Assembly (NCBI GenBank): GCA_044233795.1
Contig: JBIIJL010000003.1
Span: 1 to 56,791 of the forward strand
DNA from: JBIIJL01 sp044233795
GTDB taxonomy: Bacteria > Pseudomonadota > Gammaproteobacteria > Legionellales > Legionellaceae
Reading direction: 5' to 3'
Length of the DNA: 56,791 nucleotides
The position numbers were made by a program, and so were the translations under genes. Below are positions 41,576 to 50,982 of this stretch, piece by piece; the stretch's first letter is position 1, and every line of letters starts with the position of its first letter. The notes beneath the pieces were generated by a model. It ran no database searches and was not told the DNA's origin. It saw only the letters and a program-made list of their open reading frames with translations.

Positions 41576-42875
41576 CCAAATCCTCATCGGCTAATAATTC
41601 ACCCAAGTGCTCTTGCACATATTGATCATCCACCACAACGGTCTCTCCCGTTTTATCCGTTGCATCAAAGGATACAACCTCCAAGAGCCGTTCCATAACC
41701 GTATAGAGCCTACGTGCACCGATATTCTCAGTCCGTTCATTGACTTGCCAAGCGACTTCGGCAATTCGGTGGATGCCTGACTGAGCATAACTAAGTTTCA
41801 ATCCTTCAGTCGCCATCAAGCTAATATACTGCTCAGTTAACGATGAACTAGGCTCCGTTAGAATCCTAACGAAATCATCTACAGTTAACGCATTAAGCTC
41901 AACTCGAATGGGTAATCTACCCTGAAGTTCAGCTATCAAATCAGAGGGTTTAGAAACATGAAATGCACCAGAAGCGATAAACAAGATGTGATCAGAACGA
42001 ACCATGCCATATTTTGTTGAAACAGTGCATCCTTCGACCAGAGGCAATAAATCACGCTGCACCCCCTCTCGAGAAACATCGCCACCCTGCTCAGAGCGCT
42101 TTGCAACTTTATCAATTTCATCGATGAACACAATACCATTTTGCTCAATATTCTCAATCGCCTTAATTTTAATTTCATCTTCATTGATAAGCTTCAGAGC
42201 CTCTTCCTCAGCCAACATTTTCATGGCTTTTTTCACAGTGAGTTTACGTGTTTTAGTACGCGTTGTGCCCACTTGCTGAAACATCATCTGCAATTGACTG
42301 GTCATTTCCTCCATCCCCGGTGGAGCCATGATCTCAACGCCTGCTGGCGCAACTGTAACATCAATCTCAATTTCATTACTATCTAACAAACCTTCTCGTA
42401 ATTGCTTACGAAACGTTTGACGGGTAGAGCTGTCCTTTTTTTCCTCAGGATGAGTATTCCCTCGCGCAGGTGGCAGCAACACATCAAGTATTCGTTCCTC
42501 AGCGGCATCTTCAGCCAATCGATGAACCTTTTTCATCGCAAGCTCACGCTCTTGCTTAATCGAAATATCCGCAAGATCGCGGATGATAGAATCAACGTCT
42601 CGCCCAACATAGCCAACTTCTGTGAACTTAGTGGCTTCAACTTTAATAAAAGGCGCACCGGCTAATTTTGCTAGACGCCTTGCAATTTCCGTTTTTCCCA
42701 CCCCAGTAGGCCCTATCATCAGGATATTTTTTGGCATAATTTCATTACGCAAGACATCATCTTTAATCTGCATGCGCCGCCAGCGGTTTCTGAGTGCGAT
42801 GGCCACTGAGCGCTTTGCACTTTCTTGGCCAATAATGTGTTTGTTTAATTCCTCAACAATTTCGCGAGGAGTCAT
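41559..42875 (-). CDS. hslU: ATP-dependent protease ATPase subunit HslU (ClpY)
   Basis: AAA+ unfoldase that feeds substrates to HslV. The 438 residues start MTPREIVEELNKHIIGQ and contain Walker A GPTGVGKTE, the pore motif EVGYVGRDVD, Walker B FIDEIDKVA and the C-terminal HslV-contacting tail LADEDLARYIL. A GTG seven codons upstream (42896) overlapping hslV is an alternative; ATG 42875 matches the family start. It lies 13 nt after hslV. Confidence 0.96.
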   Translation of the reverse strand: MTPREIVEELNKHIIGQESAKRSVAIALRNRWRRMQIKDDVLRNEIMPKNILMIGPTGVGKTEIARRLAKLAGAPFIKVEATKFTEVGYVGRDVDSIIRDLADISIKQERELAMKKVHRLAEDAAEERILDVLLPPARGNTHPEEKKDSSTRQTFRKQLREGLLDSNEIEIDVTVAPAGVEIMAPPGMEEMTSQLQMMFQQVGTTRTKTRKLTVKKAMKMLAEEEALKLINEDEIKIKAIENIEQNGIVFIDEIDKVAKRSEQGGDVSREGVQRDLLPLVEGCTVSTKYGMVRSDHILFIASGAFHVSKPSDLIAELQGRLPIRVELNALTVDDFVRILTEPSSSLTEQYISLMATEGLKLSYAQSGIHRIAEVAWQVNERTENIGARRLYTVMERLLEVVSFDATDKTGETVVVDDQYVQEHLGELLADEDLARYIL

Positions 42876-42888
42876 GACTGTTGTGTTA

Positions 42889-43437
42889 TTATTCACTTTC
42901 GCTATCCAATTCTTCTATCGTTAAATGATGGTTGGTATAAATACAAATGTCGCCTGCGATGGTTAATCCTTTATGTACAATATCCGCGGCAGTTAACTTG
43001 GTATTTTCAAGCAACGCACGTGCTGCAGCCTGGGCAAAAGGTCCGCCTGATCCGATTGCCATCAGCCCCTCCTCTGGTTCAATAACATCACCATTTCCTG
43101 TGATAATCAAAGAAGCTTTGCTGTCTGCAACTGCCAATAAAGCTTCCAAGCGACGCAGCATTCTATCGGTGCGCCAATCTTTAGCAAGTTCCACTGCAGC
43201 CCTCACTAAATTGCCTTGATGCATTTCGAGTTTACTTTCAAAACGTTCAAAAAGAGTAAAAGCATCAGCTGTACCACCAGCAAAACCTGCTATGACTTTA
43301 TCTTTATAAAGCCGTCTAACTTTTCGAGCATTGCCTTTCATGACGGTATTGCCCATCGAGACTTGGCCATCCCCACCAATCACTACCTTGTTCCCCCGTC
43401 TGACTGACAAAATGGTCGTGCCACGAAATTGATCCAA
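42889..43437 (-). CDS. hslV: ATP-dependent protease peptidase subunit HslV (TTG start)
   Basis: Proteasome-like threonine peptidase. There is no ATG near the conserved N-terminus; TTG 43437 with GAGG about 8 nt upstream gives 182 residues starting MDQFRGTTILSVRRG. The catalytic threonine is thus T7, with a short propeptide to be removed, as in other HslV proteins with EQF/Y-G-TT ends. GGDGQVSMGNTVMKG and AGFAGGTADAFTLFE are family signatures. A sigma-32-like promoter lies just upstream, consistent with heat-shock control. hslU follows. Confidence 0.95.
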   Translation of the reverse strand: MDQFRGTTILSVRRGNKVVIGGDGQVSMGNTVMKGNARKVRRLYKDKVIAGFAGGTADAFTLFERFESKLEMHQGNLVRAAVELAKDWRTDRMLRRLEALLAVADSKASLIITGNGDVIEPEEGLMAIGSGGPFAQAAARALLENTKLTAADIVHKGLTIAGDICIYTNHHLTIEELDSESE

Positions 43438-43467
43438 AATACACCTCACAATACCCGAAACACTCTT

Positions 43468-43495
43468 AGATGGGGACTTAATAAAAAAAATCAAT
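43468..43495 (-). promoter_or_regulatory. Sigma-32-like heat-shock promoter of hslVU
   Basis: On the minus strand CCCCATCT (43475-43468) matches the sigma-32 -10 consensus exactly, and ATTGATT (43495-43489) stands 13 bp upstream as a partial -35 (4 of 7). It lies about 30 nt ahead of the TTG start. Confidence 0.5.
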
Positions 43496-43691
43496 GGGGA
43501 AGCTTTGTATAGATCAGGTATTGGCGCAGAACGATGTTGATCTGCCTTATTTTCTTGCAAGAATAATAAGACGTGATGACAATTACTCCCGCAACCCAAA
43601 GATGAACTATATAAAAGGAATCAAGTTTTCAACTTTAGTTGGTTTTAACAGCCATTAAAGCTTCTCTTGTGGATAAGGGGCATCGTTCACT

Positions 43692-44915
43692 TTAAAGAAA
43701 AGAAATCCCAAACGACAAAGGAGAAATCTGAAGATGCTGAGCAATTGTCTGCCCAATATCAGCAAATGAGTCACGCCGACCAATAAATCGTCCTTGAACA
43801 GTTAACCCATCGACCAACACAGGGACATGCTCACGGGTATGGTCAGAGCCTGGAAATGTTGGATCACAGCCATGATCTGCTGAAATCACAACAAGATCAT
43901 GAGGCTTAAGTACTGCTATCAACTCAGGCATACGCGCATCAAGCGCTTCAAGTGCACGCGCGTAGCCTGCCACGTCCCGTCGATGGCCATAGGAAGAATC
44001 AAAATCAACAAAATTGGCGAAAACCAAACCACCATCTGGCAGTGACTTCATAGCAGAAACCGTCTCGTCAAACAGAGCCATGTTTCCATCCGCAGTCACT
44101 TCAGTGGTCACTCCACAATGTGCAAAAATATCAGCAACTTTCCCAATAGATACCACTTCTCGCCCCGCTTCTTTGAGATAATCAAGCAAGGTCGGTCGAG
44201 GAGGCGGAGTTGCATAATCTCGACGATTTGCTGTGCGCTTAAAAGCGCCAGCGACTCCTTTGAATGGGCGCGCTATCACTCGGCCTATTTGATACTCATC
44301 AACCAATTTACGCGCAATCTCGCAAATTTCATAAAGCCTTTGTAAACCAAAAACCTCTTCATGAGCCGCTATTTGAAACACACTATCAGCTGATGTATAA
44401 ATGATTGGCTTTCCTGTTATAAGGTGCTCTTCACCAAGCTCCTCAATAATGGTCGTACCCGACGCATGCCTCTCACCCAGCACACCAGGCACCCCTGCAC
44501 GAACAACAAATTCATCCACGAGCGCTTTAGGAAAACAATGCTCTTGAACAGGAAAATAACCCCAGGCAAATCGAACCGGAACCCCTGCTAATTCCCAGTG
44601 ACCGCTTGGTGTATCCTTGCCCAAACTTTGCTCCACAGCATAGCCATAATAGCCACTGGGCTCTTCAAGTTCAGATAACTCTCTAACTTTCATCCCAGAG
44701 CTTGCCAATGCTGCGTGAAATAACCCAGCCTTTGCTAAATGAGGAATATGCAAAGGGCCTTGACGTCCTATATTTGCTCGCCCTTCTTCACAAGCTTTGA
44801 CGATATGCCCGAACGTATTTGCCCCCTCATCACCATACAAGTGCGCGTCAAGACTCGCACCTAACCCCAATGAATCAAGCAACAAAATACAAACACGCGG
44901 GAGTGTAGGCGTCAT
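43692..44915 (-). CDS. deoB: Phosphopentomutase
   Basis: Interconverts (deoxy)ribose 1-phosphate and 5-phosphate, linking nucleoside breakdown to central metabolism. The 407 residues have the alkaline-phosphatase-like metal sites: DSLGLG near the N-terminus, the phosphorylated threonine in LGKDTPSGHWE, and HGCDPTFPGSDHTREHVP at the C-terminus. ATG 44915 overlaps the TGA of the upstream transporter gene (ATGA), so it is translated together with two Pht-like transporters, suggesting imported nucleosides as its source of substrate. Confidence 0.96.
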   Translation of the reverse strand: MTPTLPRVCILLLDSLGLGASLDAHLYGDEGANTFGHIVKACEEGRANIGRQGPLHIPHLAKAGLFHAALASSGMKVRELSELEEPSGYYGYAVEQSLGKDTPSGHWELAGVPVRFAWGYFPVQEHCFPKALVDEFVVRAGVPGVLGERHASGTTIIEELGEEHLITGKPIIYTSADSVFQIAAHEEVFGLQRLYEICEIARKLVDEYQIGRVIARPFKGVAGAFKRTANRRDYATPPPRPTLLDYLKEAGREVVSIGKVADIFAHCGVTTEVTADGNMALFDETVSAMKSLPDGGLVFANFVDFDSSYGHRRDVAGYARALEALDARMPELIAVLKPHDLVVISADHGCDPTFPGSDHTREHVPVLVDGLTVQGRFIGRRDSFADIGQTIAQHLQISPLSFGISFL

Positions 44916-46201
44916 TTTATAGATCCTTGTCTTTCACGACAGTGTGTTTCTTTGAGCATCAATGCCACCAACAAGGCCAAAACAAGCCCAAGTGGTAAAA
45001 TTAATGCTGCCAATTCATAATCTGCAAGGGAGTATACAGGAACACCGTTCTCCATACTCATACCCCCATGCTTCAACAAAAACCAACTGAAGAGATTTTG
45101 ATAAACAATATAGCCCCCTTGCGTCAAAATAGAGACTGTACTGATTGCTGTGGCCGTCATATGTGGTAGTGAGCTTTCAGCAACCAAAGCATAACTGATG
45201 ACTTGCGAAGCTGTAAAAAATCCAAGTAAAAAAAACAATACCGCCATCAGCGTTAAAGAAACCGGGGCATAGAGAATCATCAGGATAATTACAAGCGAGG
45301 CAAAAGCGCCCAGCTTCATCGGCAACGTACGCAACAACAGCTTGTCTGAACACCATCCAATCAGCGGCCCGCCAAAAATAGCCCCTAGAAACAGCATAGA
45401 ATTTACCATTGCCGCATCTGTTTTGCCCACACCCAGCCGTTGCATCACATACAATGAACCCACCATGGCGCCAAGAACCGCTACCGCCATGTTCATCAAG
45501 CTTGCATAAAATGCAGCACATAAGGTTTGAGAATTCAGATAAGCACTTTTTAAGGTGTTCAGTATGTCAAAATGTTTACTTGCTTTGCGAGCCGCTTCAC
45601 CAAATTTGTCTTTGACAAACACTGCCATGAGCACAAAAATCACCACACCAAACCATCCTAAGGCCAGAAGAGACTCACGCCACCCGATGTCGGCTACAAG
45701 CTTGGTGAGTGGATATTGTGCCATCATGCCCCCTGTCATCGCCATGGTCACAATGGCCCCAGTCACTAAAGCCATGCGTCGCGGAGGGAACCAACGAGAC
45801 GCAATCCTTACCGGACCAAGAAAGCAAAAAGCACTACCAATTCCTGCAACAAAACGGCTCAACAACGCTAAATAGAAGGAATGAGCCTGGGCTAAAGTGA
45901 ACGTACTCAATACACACAATAGCATCGCTATCATGATTGTCTTTTTGGTCGAGTAACGATCGAGCAATATACCAGCCGCAAACAAAAAAAGCACATTTGA
46001 CAAATAATACGCACTCGATAAATAGCCCATTTTATCGGCTTGTATATGAAAATCATGCATGATGTTGTCAGCTATAGACGCAAACATCGTTCCTTGAATA
46101 AATGCATAAAAGAAAAATAAGGATGCACTGAAACAAACTAACCACGGGACAAGCGTCGCTTTTACCAATGACAATCTTCGTGTTCCTGCCAAAGCTTCCA
46201 T
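44912..46201 (-). CDS. MFS transporter, Pht-like (nucleoside transport candidate)
   Basis: A 429-residue, 12-helix transporter. The N-terminal helix is FFFYAFIQGTMFAS and the loop GILLDRYSTKKTI, a subgroup shared with the gene just upstream and distinct from the other three Pht-like proteins in the window. ATG 46201 has AAGGAG 8 nt upstream; a longer frame would overlap the neighbouring gene. It overlaps deoB by 4 nt. L. pneumophila PhtC and PhtD, encoded in tandem, take up thymidine and other pyrimidine nucleosides; this tandem pair plus deoB fits that role by inference. Confidence 0.85.
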   Translation of the reverse strand: MEALAGTRRLSLVKATLVPWLVCFSASLFFFYAFIQGTMFASIADNIMHDFHIQADKMGYLSSAYYLSNVLFLFAAGILLDRYSTKKTIMIAMLLCVLSTFTLAQAHSFYLALLSRFVAGIGSAFCFLGPVRIASRWFPPRRMALVTGAIVTMAMTGGMMAQYPLTKLVADIGWRESLLALGWFGVVIFVLMAVFVKDKFGEAARKASKHFDILNTLKSAYLNSQTLCAAFYASLMNMAVAVLGAMVGSLYVMQRLGVGKTDAAMVNSMLFLGAIFGGPLIGWCSDKLLLRTLPMKLGAFASLVIILMILYAPVSLTLMAVLFFLLGFFTASQVISYALVAESSLPHMTATAISTVSILTQGGYIVYQNLFSWFLLKHGGMSMENGVPVYSLADYELAALILPLGLVLALLVALMLKETHCRERQGSIK

Positions 46202-46212
46202 CCCACTGCTCC

Positions 46213-47493
46213 TTAGGTTATTGCGCGACAATTGGTTTCTTTTAAAAATATTGCGGCCAGCAATGCAGTAAATGCTGTGAGCGGAAACATCCACATTGCA
46301 AATTGAAAATCTGCTATGTGATATTGATGCTCTAAAACACCTGCATGCGAGGCCATTAACCATCCAAACATGACCTGACCTACCCCCCCGCCACCCATGA
46401 TAATCACTGAGGCGATCGCTGTAGCAATACCCGTATTGTGTGAAGGATTGCTTTCAGCAATCAGCGGATATGCAATCACTTGGGTGCTAGAAAACAAACC
46501 TAATAGAAAAAACAACACACTTAATTGCATTTCAGATAAAACATGTGCCAAAACCAACGGCAACACCGTGGCAAATGTTGCAAATGCACCTACTACCATC
46601 AATGGTTTGCGTTTACCGATAGTATCAGACATCCATCCCACCAGAGGACAACCCAAAATGCTACCCATAAAAATAAGGCTCACAATATTGCTTGCAGCAA
46701 GTTGTGGTAAATGATGAACTTCTTGCAAGAAACTCGCCCCCCAAAGCGCACAGATAACCATCACAGGCAAATTTAAACAAGCGGTATACAAACCTGCTAG
46801 CCCATTTTGCAAGTTTAATAGTGCCTGCAAAAAATATGTAAACCTAGAGTTTTTCTCTTGCCTTATCTCTACAGGGGAAATGACGTGAGGTGCATCTTTT
46901 ACAAAAAGAAAAATCCAACAAAATAAGATAGCGCCAACAACACCATCAATCAACATTGAGTAACGCCATCCATAACGTTCACTCAGAAAAGCGAGCGGGG
47001 TATGTGCCATCATTCCCCCAAGGAATGCCATTGTGACAATTGTTCCAATGACCAAGGCTTGACGCCTTGGAGGAAACCAACGAGAGACCAATACAACACA
47101 GGCCAAAAAACAAAATGCGTTGCCAATCCCGGTCAAAAAATGGCAGAACGCGCCTAGAATAAAAGAGCGAGCAGCAGAAAAACCAAAAGTGCCAAGAACA
47201 CAGACAGCCATGGACCATAAAATAACGTATCGCGTGGAATAGCGGTCAAGAAGAACCCCCGCCGGTAGCAAGAAAAGGATGTCTGCCCACAAATACATAC
47301 TAGACATCAAGCTTAATGCTGTTGCATCAAGATGAAAGTCCTCTCGTAACGGTTGGTTGATGACATCGAAGAGGTTCAGTTGGAAAAATTCATAAAAGAA
47401 AAAAAGCCCTGCCGATAGACAAACAACCCACGCCATCAAGCTGCCAGAAGAAAAGCCCTTTTTCGTATCAAATGCAAACGTACCAGCCAACAT
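46213..47493 (-). CDS. MFS transporter, Pht-like (nucleoside transport candidate)
   Basis: A 426-residue paralogue of the next gene (FFFYEFFQLNLFD, GVLLDRYSTRYVI, GWMSDTIGKRKPL). It is first of the three-gene unit with deoB; spacing to the second transporter is 11 nt. GAGG lies close to ATG 47493, and a TATAAT-like -10 is about 75 nt upstream. Two paired transporters could act as a complex or have complementary nucleoside specificities. Confidence 0.85.
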   Translation of the reverse strand: MLAGTFAFDTKKGFSSGSLMAWVVCLSAGLFFFYEFFQLNLFDVINQPLREDFHLDATALSLMSSMYLWADILFLLPAGVLLDRYSTRYVILWSMAVCVLGTFGFSAARSFILGAFCHFLTGIGNAFCFLACVVLVSRWFPPRRQALVIGTIVTMAFLGGMMAHTPLAFLSERYGWRYSMLIDGVVGAILFCWIFLFVKDAPHVISPVEIRQEKNSRFTYFLQALLNLQNGLAGLYTACLNLPVMVICALWGASFLQEVHHLPQLAASNIVSLIFMGSILGCPLVGWMSDTIGKRKPLMVVGAFATFATVLPLVLAHVLSEMQLSVLFFLLGLFSSTQVIAYPLIAESNPSHNTGIATAIASVIIMGGGGVGQVMFGWLMASHAGVLEHQYHIADFQFAMWMFPLTAFTALLAAIFLKETNCRAIT

Positions 47494-47694
47494 AACTCCT
47501 CAGCCAAGGGATGTAATCGCATATTTCATGCAATGGGTTGGACCTCCATCCGTAACGGCCGGGATTATAACAAACCAAAGCACAGATTGGTACCTTGAAT
47601 AATGAGAACAAAAGCATTGGGAATGTCCGCATTTTTTTTATTTTTTTGCTATAGTGAATTAACGGATGAGTTGAAAAAAGCTGGGAGCTTCGAA

Positions 47695-49362
47695 ATGACC
47701 AAAATCACTGAGCGCGGACGAACTTTACTGAGTAATCCTCTACTCAACAAAGGCACCGCATTTACCTTAAAAGAAAGAGAAAACTTAGGCCTCCATGGCC
47801 TGCTACCCTCCCAGGTTGAGACCCTAGAAGCACAAACAGTACGATGCTATGAAGCATACAACAATAAAAGCGACCCATTTGAAAAACACATCTACCTGCG
47901 CGCCTTACAAGATAATAACGAAGTATTGTTCTACCGCCTGATAACCGAACATCTAACTGAAATGATGCCTATCATTTATACCCCGGTCGTTGGGAAGGCT
48001 TGTCAGCTATTTTATCATATCTATCGTAAGCCTCGAGGCTTGTTCATTAGCTACCCTATTCGAGACAAAATTGATGACATTCTTGCTACTGAAGCTCGGA
48101 AAAACAAAATCAGAGTCATCGTAGTGACTGATGGTGAGCGTATTTTGGGCCTTGGTGATCAGGGCGCTGGTGGGTTAGGCATCCCTATTGGTAAACTATC
48201 TTTGTACACTGCTTGTGGAGGTATCGCTCCTGGGCAAACACTACCTATCATTCTTGATGTGGGTACAAACAATCAAGAGCGATTGGCTGATCCTGAATAT
48301 ATTGGATGGCGCAACCCTAGGATCACCGGCAAAGAGTATGATGACTTTCTGGACACGTTTGTTCAAAGTATCAAGCGTCACTTCCCGCACACTCTTTTAC
48401 AATTCGAAGATTTTGCCCAACAGCACGCTTACCCCCTTCTTGAGCGCTATCGCGATCAACTTTGCACTTTTAACGATGATATCCAAGGTACCGCTGCTGT
48501 TTCAGTAGCAGCAACGCTTGCCGCAACAAAAGTAAGTAACACACCGTTAAAAGATCAAGCTGTTGCGGTGTTGGGTGCAGGATCAGCGGGCTGTGGTGTC
48601 AGCGAACAAATTCTTAAGGCCATGGTTGCGCAAGGGTTAAGCGAGGAAGAGGCGCGCTCCCGTTTTTATCTTGTTGATAGAAATGGCCTACTTCTTGATA
48701 ACATGCCGAATCTGCTGCCTTTTCAACAACCCTTCATGCGTTCGCAAAAATTGCTAAAAGAATGGAGCCTTGAAAACCCAAGTACAATCAGCCTGATGGA
48801 TGTTATCAAGAATGTCAAACCAACAATCTTATTGGGATTTTCAGGACAACCTAACCAATTTACCGAGCCTATGGTTAAATTAATGGCAAGCTATTGTGCG
48901 CGACCGATCATCTTCCCTTTATCTAATCCAACATCAAAAGTTGAAGCAACACCAAACGATTTACTGACCTGGACCGACGGCCAAGCACTCGTTGCGACTG
49001 GAAGTCCCTTTGACCCCGTAACCATCAACGGGCACAGTATTCCCATCGCACAATGCAACAACTCTTATATTTTCCCAGGCGCAGGTCTTGCCATTGTCGC
49101 AGGTAATGCAAAACGTGTGACAGACGGCATGATGATGGCTGCAGCAATTGCCCTAAGCGAATTGGCACCGGCAATAAAAACTGGGAAAGGGCGGTTGCTA
49201 CCTGAGTTAAACATCATTCGTAAAGTGAGCCAGCATATTGCTTTGGCATTTATTAAACAAGGCATTCAAGAAGGACATATTGCTCCTATGAATGATAAAG
49301 AAATCGAAGAACGAATCAAAGAAACCATGTGGATACCACAATATGAAACATTTGAAATTTAG
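47695..49362 (+). CDS. maeA: NAD-dependent malic enzyme (MaeA type)
   Basis: Converts malate to pyruvate with NAD. The 555 residues contain YTPVVGKACQLF, the metal/substrate region FNDDIQGTAAVS, nucleotide motif LGAGSAGCGVSEQI and FPLSNPTSKVEATP, the long eukaryote-like malic enzyme class (E. coli MaeA 565). ATG 47695 with GGGAG 7 nt upstream is chosen over an upstream in-frame ATG (47602) that would add an unrelated hydrophobic stretch. First gene of a rightward run reaching the window end. It differs in class from the short MaeB at 36298. Confidence 0.95.
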   Translation: MTKITERGRTLLSNPLLNKGTAFTLKERENLGLHGLLPSQVETLEAQTVRCYEAYNNKSDPFEKHIYLRALQDNNEVLFYRLITEHLTEMMPIIYTPVVGKACQLFYHIYRKPRGLFISYPIRDKIDDILATEARKNKIRVIVVTDGERILGLGDQGAGGLGIPIGKLSLYTACGGIAPGQTLPIILDVGTNNQERLADPEYIGWRNPRITGKEYDDFLDTFVQSIKRHFPHTLLQFEDFAQQHAYPLLERYRDQLCTFNDDIQGTAAVSVAATLAATKVSNTPLKDQAVAVLGAGSAGCGVSEQILKAMVAQGLSEEEARSRFYLVDRNGLLLDNMPNLLPFQQPFMRSQKLLKEWSLENPSTISLMDVIKNVKPTILLGFSGQPNQFTEPMVKLMASYCARPIIFPLSNPTSKVEATPNDLLTWTDGQALVATGSPFDPVTINGHSIPIAQCNNSYIFPGAGLAIVAGNAKRVTDGMMMAAAIALSELAPAIKTGKGRLLPELNIIRKVSQHIALAFIKQGIQEGHIAPMNDKEIEERIKETMWIPQYETFEI

Positions 49363-49373
49363 GGAGAGTATTT

Positions 49374-50945
49374 ATGCGCAGACAGTGGTATCTCGGTTTT
49401 GGGATCTTAATTCTTTGCGTTTTTTTTGTTCTTGTCATTCTACACGATCAAATCTGGTTTTTGGCGTTTTTAGTTCCGCTATGTTTGTTATGGGCGCATG
49501 ATTTACTCCAAACCCAACACACCATTTTAAGAAACTTCCCCGTGCTTGGTCACATGCGCTATGTATTAGAGTTTTTACGTCCAGAAATACACCAGTATTT
49601 TATCGCCAACGATGAAGAAGAATTACCCTTCAACCGCGAAGTTCGATCGATTATTTACCAAAGGTCAAAAAACGTACGCGATACAATCCCCTTTGGAACT
49701 GATCGCGATATCATGAAAGTTGGCTATACGTGGGTCCATCACTCCTTAGCGCCTAAAGATGCGGCTGAACTATCTCCAAGAATCAGCGTCGGAGGGCCCG
49801 ATTGTAAAAAGCCTTATGATGCGTCAAGGCTCAATATATCTGCAATGAGTTTTGGTGCATTGTCTTCTCATGCGCTCATGGCTTTAAATCGGGGAGCCCA
49901 AATTGGTGGGTTTGCCCATAATACAGGAGAAGGAGGACTCAGTCCTTACCATCTTCAAGGTGGTGATTTAATTCTTCAAATCGGAACTGCCTATTTTGGC
50001 TGTCGCGATGATCAAGGCCGCTTCGATGCTAACGAGTTCGTAAAGGAAGCCTTGCATGACGAAGTGAAAATGATTGAAATCAAATTATCTCAAGGCGCCA
50101 AACCCTCCCATGGTGGCATTTTGCCTGCTGCAAAACTTACGGAAGAAATTGCCCGTGTTCGCAAAGTATCCATGGGTCATGATGTTCTCTCTCCCCCTGC
50201 ACATACTGAATTTAACTCTCCAATAGGTTTGCTACAATTTGTTAAAAAGTTGCGTGATTTGTCTGGTGGAAAGCCTGTGGGATTTAAACTCTGTATCGGA
50301 CACAAATCAGAATTTTTGGGGATTTGTAAGGCCATGCTCGAGACAAACATTTTACCTGATTTTATTACAGTAGATGGCGCCGAAGGTGGCACGGGGGCCG
50401 CTCCACTAGAATTTTCTAACCACATGGGAGAACCCCTTGAGGCAGGGTTGGTTTTTGTTTGCAATGCCCTGATAGGAATCAATGTGCGCGATAAAATTCG
50501 CATCATATGTAGTGGCAAAGTTGCTACAGGGTTTGATATGGTTGAAAAAGTTGCCTTAGGCGCCGATTTATGTAATGCAGCCCGCTCGATGATGATAGCT
50601 ATTGGTTGCCTACAATCCAAACAGTGTAATGCCAATACCTGCCCAACCGGTATTGCTACTCAAAACAAACGCCTACAACGCGGATTGGTTGTTGATACAA
50701 AAAAAATAAGGGTAGCTAATTTTCATAAAAATACGATTCATAGCTTTTTAGAAATGGTTGGTGCCATGGGTTTGAACAGCCCCAGTGAACTAAAACCAGG
50801 CCATATATTTAGACGAATCAATGACGCTCAAGTAAAACCTTTAAGTGAAGTTCATGAATTCCTTGAGCCAGGCCAATTACTAGGTAACAACATCCCTAAA
50901 AGCATCAAATACGATTGGGATATCGCAAAAGCACACCAATTCTAA
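49374..50945 (+). CDS. FMN-binding glutamate synthase domain protein, membrane-anchored
   Basis: A 523-residue protein with two N-terminal membrane helices (about 5-45) and a GltB-like FMN barrel. It keeps the GOGAT core: RLNISAMSFGALSSHA, GEGGLSPYH, KLSQGAKPSHGG, DGAEGGTGAAPLEF, and the 3Fe-4S cysteines in CLQSKQCNANTCPTGIATQ. It lacks the glutaminase domain and the large subunit's C-terminal helix. Such stand-alone proteins are common and of unproven substrate; they may make glutamate from ammonia with another electron donor. GGGAGAG precedes the ATG; it lies 11 nt after maeA. Confidence 0.85.
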   Translation: MRRQWYLGFGILILCVFFVLVILHDQIWFLAFLVPLCLLWAHDLLQTQHTILRNFPVLGHMRYVLEFLRPEIHQYFIANDEEELPFNREVRSIIYQRSKNVRDTIPFGTDRDIMKVGYTWVHHSLAPKDAAELSPRISVGGPDCKKPYDASRLNISAMSFGALSSHALMALNRGAQIGGFAHNTGEGGLSPYHLQGGDLILQIGTAYFGCRDDQGRFDANEFVKEALHDEVKMIEIKLSQGAKPSHGGILPAAKLTEEIARVRKVSMGHDVLSPPAHTEFNSPIGLLQFVKKLRDLSGGKPVGFKLCIGHKSEFLGICKAMLETNILPDFITVDGAEGGTGAAPLEFSNHMGEPLEAGLVFVCNALIGINVRDKIRIICSGKVATGFDMVEKVALGADLCNAARSMMIAIGCLQSKQCNANTCPTGIATQNKRLQRGLVVDTKKIRVANFHKNTIHSFLEMVGAMGLNSPSELKPGHIFRRINDAQVKPLSEVHEFLEPGQLLGNNIPKSIKYDWDIAKAHQF

Positions 50946-50982
50946 GAAAGAAAGGCACCCCAAAATTTCATAGGAGATAAAA

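Noticed and set aside
42876..42896. GTG start for hslU seven codons upstream
   Set aside because: Adds NNNTTV, not seen at the usual HslU N-terminus; ATG 42875 gives the conserved start.
46202..46363. N-terminal extension of the transporter gene at 44912
   Set aside because: It would overlap the upstream transporter by about 150 nt with an unrelated sequence, while ATG 46201 has AAGGAG.
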